A DNA stretch of 64,000 bases, from contig NZ_PDBX01000001.1 in assembly GCF_002564105.1 (NCBI RefSeq), forward strand, positions 3,472,001 through 3,536,000. Direction: 5' to 3'. The stretch is from Collimonas sp. PA-H2. Lineage in GTDB: Bacteria > Pseudomonadota > Gammaproteobacteria > Burkholderiales > Burkholderiaceae_D. Positions 60,706 through 64,000 of this stretch are shown one piece after another. The notes under the pieces are model-generated. The model was not told the origin of the DNA and did no database searches. It saw only the letters and a list, made by a program, of their open reading frames with translations. The position numbers were made by a program, and so were the translations under genes. The stretch's first letter is position 1. Every line of letters starts with the position of its first letter.

Positions 60706-63066
60706 TCAAAACAATTCCCTCTGCCCGCCCACCAGCGCCGCGAAACTATCGTCCAGAAACGGCAGTATTGCATCCGCCAGCGGCTGCAGCTGCCGGCTCA
60801 GGTAGTGGTCGTAATCAATCGCCGAGCGCTGTGTTTCCAGCGGCTCCGGGCCAGCCGTTGTCATCACGTAGCTGATCCAGCCGCCGTTCTGGTACTGCAA
60901 TGGCCGTCCCTGCGCGCGATTGAACTCATCGGCCATGCGCGCCGCGCGCACATGCGGCGGCACGTTGCGCTGGTAGGCTTCGAGCGGGCGCCTTAGTCGC
61001 TTGCGGTAGACCAGCAAGTCGTCGAACTCCCCGGCCAACGTGCGGCTGACGTAGTCGCGCACATAAGCCTGGTAGGGTTCGCGCTTGAAGATGTGCTGGT
61101 AAAGCTGCTGCTGGAATTGCTTGGCCAGCGGCGTCCAGTCGGAGCGTACCGTCTCCAGTCCCTTGTACACCATCTCTTCGGCGCCGTCGCCATTGATGAT
61201 CAAGCCGGCGTAGCGCTTCTTGCTGCCCAGTTCGGTGCCGCGGATGGTCGGCATCAGGAAGCGGTGGTAGTGGGTGTCGAACTCGAGTTCCAGCGCGGAT
61301 TCGAGACCCAGGGTTTGCTGCAAATGCTGGCGCCACCAGTCGTTGACGTTTTGCGCCAGCGCATTGCCGATCTGCGTCGCTTGCTGTTCGGTATGCGGCT
61401 GTTTCAGCCAGACGAAGGTGGAATCGGTATCGCCGTAGATCACCTGGTAGCCCTTGGCTTCGATCAGCTCGCGCGTCCTGTGCATGATTTCATGGCCGCG
61501 CATGGTGATCGACGACGCCAGGCGCGGATCGAAGAAGCGGCAGCCGGTTGATCCCAGTACGCCGCAGAAGGCGTTCATGATGATCTTCAGGGCTTGCGAC
61601 AGCGGTTGGTTGCGCTGGCGCTTTGCGCTTTCACGGCCTTGCCAAATCTGGCTGACGATGGCCGGCAGGCTGTGCTTGCTGCGCGAGAAGCGGGCGCCGC
61701 GGAAACCCGGTACGGAATCCTGGTCGGCGGGATGGCGCATGCCTTCGATCAGCCCGACCGGATCGATCAGGAAGGTACGGATGATTGAGGGGTAAAGACT
61801 TTTGTAATCCAGCACCAGCACTGAATCGTACAGGCCCGATTGCGAATCCATCACAAAGCCGCCTGGGCTGGATGCATCCGCGATCTCACCCAGGTTGGGC
61901 GCGACATAGCCCTGGCGGTGCATATGCGGCAGATACAGATGGCCGAAGGCGGCCACCGAACCGCCGCTGCGGTCGGCCGGCAAGCCGGTGACGGCGGCGC
62001 GCTCCAGCAGGAAGGGCAGCAGCTCGGTCTTGGCGAAGATGCGCGTCACCAGCTCGCAGTCTTTCAGGTTGTAGGTCGCCAGCGCCGGCTTGTCCTCGGC
62101 GAAACGGCGGTCGATTTCCGCCATGCGCTGATAGGGATTGGTGATGGATTTGCCTTCGCCCAGCAGGGTCTGGGCGACATATTCCAGGCTGAAGGAGGGG
62201 AAATTCCACATCGCCGATTTCAGCGCTTCGATGCCGTCGATGATCAGGCGCCCGGCGGCGGCGGCGAAATGGTGGTTTGGCTTGAAGCCGTGTTCGCGCC
62301 ACTCCATCTGGCTGCCGCCGCGGCCGATGCGCAGCGCCATCTTGTATTCCTGGGCGTGCTTTTGCAGGACGCGCAGGTCAAACTGCACCAGGTTCCAGCC
62401 GATGATGGCGTCGGGGTCATGCCGCTCCAGCCATTGATTCAGTTGCTCCAGAAGGAGAGGGCGGCTGTCGCAGTATTCGAGGTCGAAGTCGATCCCGCTG
62501 GCGTCGCCGTTGGGCGGGCCTAGCATATACACCTGGCGCTGGCCGCAGCCTTCCAGGGCGATTGAATACAAGTCGCCGTGCGCCGTGGTTTCAATATCGA
62601 GCGAGACCAGCTTCAACTGCGGGCGATAGTCAGCCGCGGGTTTCATGTAACTGTTGAGCATGGGCCCGCTGGCATTGGCTTCGCCGGCGAACCAGACCGG
62701 CGCCGTGATGAAGCGTTCCATCAGATAGCGTTCCGGCGGACGGATATCCGCTTCGTAGACATCTACGCCGGCTTCCCTCAGCAGTTTCTCCAGCTTGATC
62801 AGCTGGCGGTGCTGCTGCAAATACAGGCCCAGCACCGGACGGCAATGGAAGTCAGTCAGCTGCAGCTGGCGCAGTTCGTAGCGGCGCTCGTTGCGCAGCA
62901 CGCCATCCGCCAGTTGCTGCTGCTCGGCCGGAATGAATGCCACCGATTCCTGCGCGGACAGGCGGATGTGCTGCGGACCGCTGTCTGTGGCCAGCCAGAA
63001 CTCGACTTCAGTACCAGTGGGGGTATCGCGCCAGTGTCTGGTTAAGAGAAAACCTTGTTGTGCCAC
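60706..63066 (-). CDS. polB: DNA polymerase II (family B)
   Basis: A 786-residue family B polymerase. Exonuclease motifs are SLDIETT (Asp, Glu) and [10 protein letters not shown]. Polymerase motifs are [13 protein letters not shown] (motif A), NAFCGVLGS (motif B) and YGDTDSTF (motif C), with KKRYAG later. It is the SOS-linked high-fidelity restart and translesion polymerase. The start is GTG 63066 behind AAGG. No LexA box was recognised upstream. Confidence 0.96.
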   Translation of the reverse strand: MAQQGFLLTRHWRDTPTGTEVEFWLATDSGPQHIRLSAQESVAFIPAEQQQLADGVLRNERRYELRQLQLTDFHCRPVLGLYLQQHRQLIKLEKLLREAGVDVYEADIRPPERYLMERFITAPVWFAGEANASGPMLNSYMKPAADYRPQLKLVSLDIETTAHGDLYSIALEGCGQRQVYMLGPPNGDASGIDFDLEYCDSRPLLLEQLNQWLERHDPDAIIGWNLVQFDLRVLQKHAQEYKMALRIGRGGSQMEWREHGFKPNHHFAAAAGRLIIDGIEALKSAMWNFPSFSLEYVAQTLLGEGKSITNPYQRMAEIDRRFAEDKPALATYNLKDCELVTRIFAKTELLPFLLERAAVTGLPADRSGGSVAAFGHLYLPHMHRQGYVAPNLGEIADASSPGGFVMDSQSGLYDSVLVLDYKSLYPSIIRTFLIDPVGLIEGMRHPADQDSVPGFRGARFSRSKHSLPAIVSQIWQGRESAKRQRNQPLSQALKIIMNAFCGVLGSTGCRFFDPRLASSITMRGHEIMHRTRELIEAKGYQVIYGDTDSTFVWLKQPHTEQQATQIGNALAQNVNDWWRQHLQQTLGLESALELEFDTHYHRFLMPTIRGTELGSKKRYAGLIINGDGAEEMVYKGLETVRSDWTPLAKQFQQQLYQHIFKREPYQAYVRDYVSRTLAGEFDDLLVYRKRLRRPLEAYQRNVPPHVRAARMADEFNRAQGRPLQYQNGGWISYVMTTAGPEPLETQRSAIDYDHYLSRQLQPLADAILPFLDDSFAALVGGQRELF

Positions 63067-63371
63067 GCTACTACCTTTTATAACTGCTTATATTTATTGA
63101 GGCATCGGCGCGATGCGGGGATCATGTCTTGCAAGAATACAAGTCCGATTATCCAAGATTTCATATGCGGTAGCACGCAGGGAGTAGCGGAAGTTTGTCC
63201 GGATTTTTTTAAAGGAGCATTGAACTGCGGATTGTCCGGCGCGACGTGTAATATATTCTGCGTTGATGTACGGCTTGTTGGCAGTACATAGCTAATAACA
63301 ATCACATCGATAGTTTTAAATGTAATTTAGATTGCTTGCAATTTAATTTCGAGCACTATATTATTCAAGCC
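63067..63371. other. Divergent region between polB and the OhrR-like gene
   Basis: About 305 bases without a supported gene. The part near 63325-63350 holds the operator-like palindrome listed separately. The rest shows short AT-rich stretches but no clear promoter or SOS box. Confidence 0.45.
63325..63350. promoter_or_regulatory. Candidate OhrR/MarR operator
   Basis: AATTTAGATTGCT and TGCAATTTAATTT form a 13-bp imperfect palindrome with three mismatches, centred on GCTTGC, 22 bases before the regulator's ATG. MarR-family proteins bind such AT-rich palindromes and commonly repress their own gene. Confidence 0.6.
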
Positions 63372-63863
63372 ATGGAAACCAGCAAACATCATCTGCCGAC
63401 TGCAAGCCTCCCGCCCGAGCTACTCGGTCCGGAAAGTCTGCTGCTGGACAACCAGCTGTGCTTTGCCCTGTATTCGGCATCGCTGACCATGACCAAGATC
63501 TACAAGCCGCTGCTGCAAAAGATGGGTCTGACCTATCCGCAGTATCTGGTGCTGCTCACCTTGTGGGAGCGCGACGAAGTGACTGTGTCGACGCTGGGCG
63601 AACGCCTGTTCCTGGATTCCGGCACCTTGACGCCCTTGCTCAAGCGCCTGGAAAGCAGCGGCCTGTTGCGTCGCCAGCGTGCTGTCCAAGATGAGCGCCA
63701 GGTGATTGTCAGCCTGACCGCGGCCGGTAGAGACCTGCGCAATGAGGCGCAGGCGATACCGCAGCACGTGAGCTGCAGCGTCGGTTGCTCATTGGATGAA
63801 GTGAAAATGCTGACCAGGGAACTGCAACGCCTGCGGGCGGCAATGGCGGGTAATATCGAGTAA
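63372..63863 (+). CDS. OhrR-like MarR-family regulator
   Basis: A 163-residue MarR protein. The N-terminal [24 protein letters not shown] carries the reactive Cys conserved in OhrR, the organic-peroxide sensor, with the Tyr residues that hold it. The winged helix ([23 protein letters not shown]) and wing ([16 protein letters not shown]) are complete. It should release its operator when oxidised and derepress ohr. No ohr gene is seen before the window ends. Start METSKHH at 63372; an in-frame start at 63336 has no site. Confidence 0.9.
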   Translation: METSKHHLPTASLPPELLGPESLLLDNQLCFALYSASLTMTKIYKPLLQKMGLTYPQYLVLLTLWERDEVTVSTLGERLFLDSGTLTPLLKRLESSGLLRRQRAVQDERQVIVSLTAAGRDLRNEAQAIPQHVSCSVGCSLDEVKMLTRELQRLRAAMAGNIE

Positions 63864-64000
63864 GTCGGATGGTCGAAGCATGTTATTTCATGAAATACAT
63901 TGTTAGCAATGTAATTGTGTAATTCATATTATTGTTTTACGCTTTTCATTCTTGCGTCATCTAAGTGTTGTACTTTTTTATCCGGATCGTCAGTACGGCC
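63864..64000. other. AT-rich tail after the regulator
   Basis: No gene can be supported in this 137-base end of the window. It is AT-rich and may hold the promoter of a following gene, such as ohr, which would lie past the edge. Confidence 0.35.

Noticed and set aside
1..64000. CRISPR arrays, insertion sequences, prophage genes, rRNA operons
   Set aside because: No regularly spaced repeats, transposase motifs, phage structural genes or rRNA-like sequence were found in the window.

Overview
The window looks like the chromosome of a betaproteobacterium of the order Burkholderiales, probably Oxalobacteraceae (Collimonas/Herbaspirillum-like). This rests on GC-rich coding sequence, the trxA-rho pair, a 6S RNA gene directly after zapA, an NAD-dependent Mo-formate dehydrogenase operon (fdsGBA-fdhD-fdsD), a small Trp-rich membrane protein of Burkholderiales type and an MatB-like malonyl-CoA synthetase. 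The genus is inference from gene content. No phage, IS element, CRISPR array or rRNA operon was seen.

Layout. 0.3-6 kb: two small lipoproteins, then a same-strand block with an ECF sigma factor, an unusual membrane anti-sigma protein, a secreted cytochrome c, a Tat-exported metallophosphoesterase, a Tat-exported single-domain CuA cupredoxin, a double-CDGSH iron-sulfur protein and a four-helix His-rich membrane protein. This is the best candidate for an undescribed system: a sigma-controlled periplasmic electron-transfer module. 6-12 kb: glycerophosphodiesterase lipoprotein, tRNA-Asn and tRNA-Leu with their own terminators, an ArnT-like glycosyltransferase, L31 type B and a citrate-type MFS carrier. 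12-20 kb: rho, trxA and an AddAB-like nuclease-helicase pair. 20-24 kb: a polar amino-acid ABC permease with three tandem paralogous binding proteins and no ATPase. 24-33 kb: a ModE/FdsR-like regulator divergent from an oxalate/formate-type carrier and fdsGBA-fdhD-fdsD, a complete formate uptake and oxidation unit.

33-40 kb: lactonase, FUSC-like protein, a ZapB-like coiled coil, zapA, 6S RNA, an EVE protein, matB, lgt, a LysR regulator and the Trp-rich protein. 40-47 kb: a cytochrome c, three separately transcribed tandem LivK-like binding proteins that share a 12-bp upstream element and a common leader, an Lrp/AsnC regulator with repeat-rich DNA next to it, and dadA. Together these suggest amino-acid scavenging under Lrp-type control. 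47-54 kb: housekeeping genes (holC, an oligopeptidase, folD, gshA). 53.6-64 kb: a redox and electrophile-stress zone with two azoreductase-family proteins, an AhpD-like protein, a MocR regulator, a LysR regulator and an OhrR-like MarR regulator, plus DNA polymerase II. It is interrupted at 57.1-58.5 kb by an orphan AT-richer membrane protein that is probably acquired.

Limits: everything was read by eye. Family assignments come from motifs and remembered family sequences, not from database searches. Promoters, operators and hairpins are predictions.
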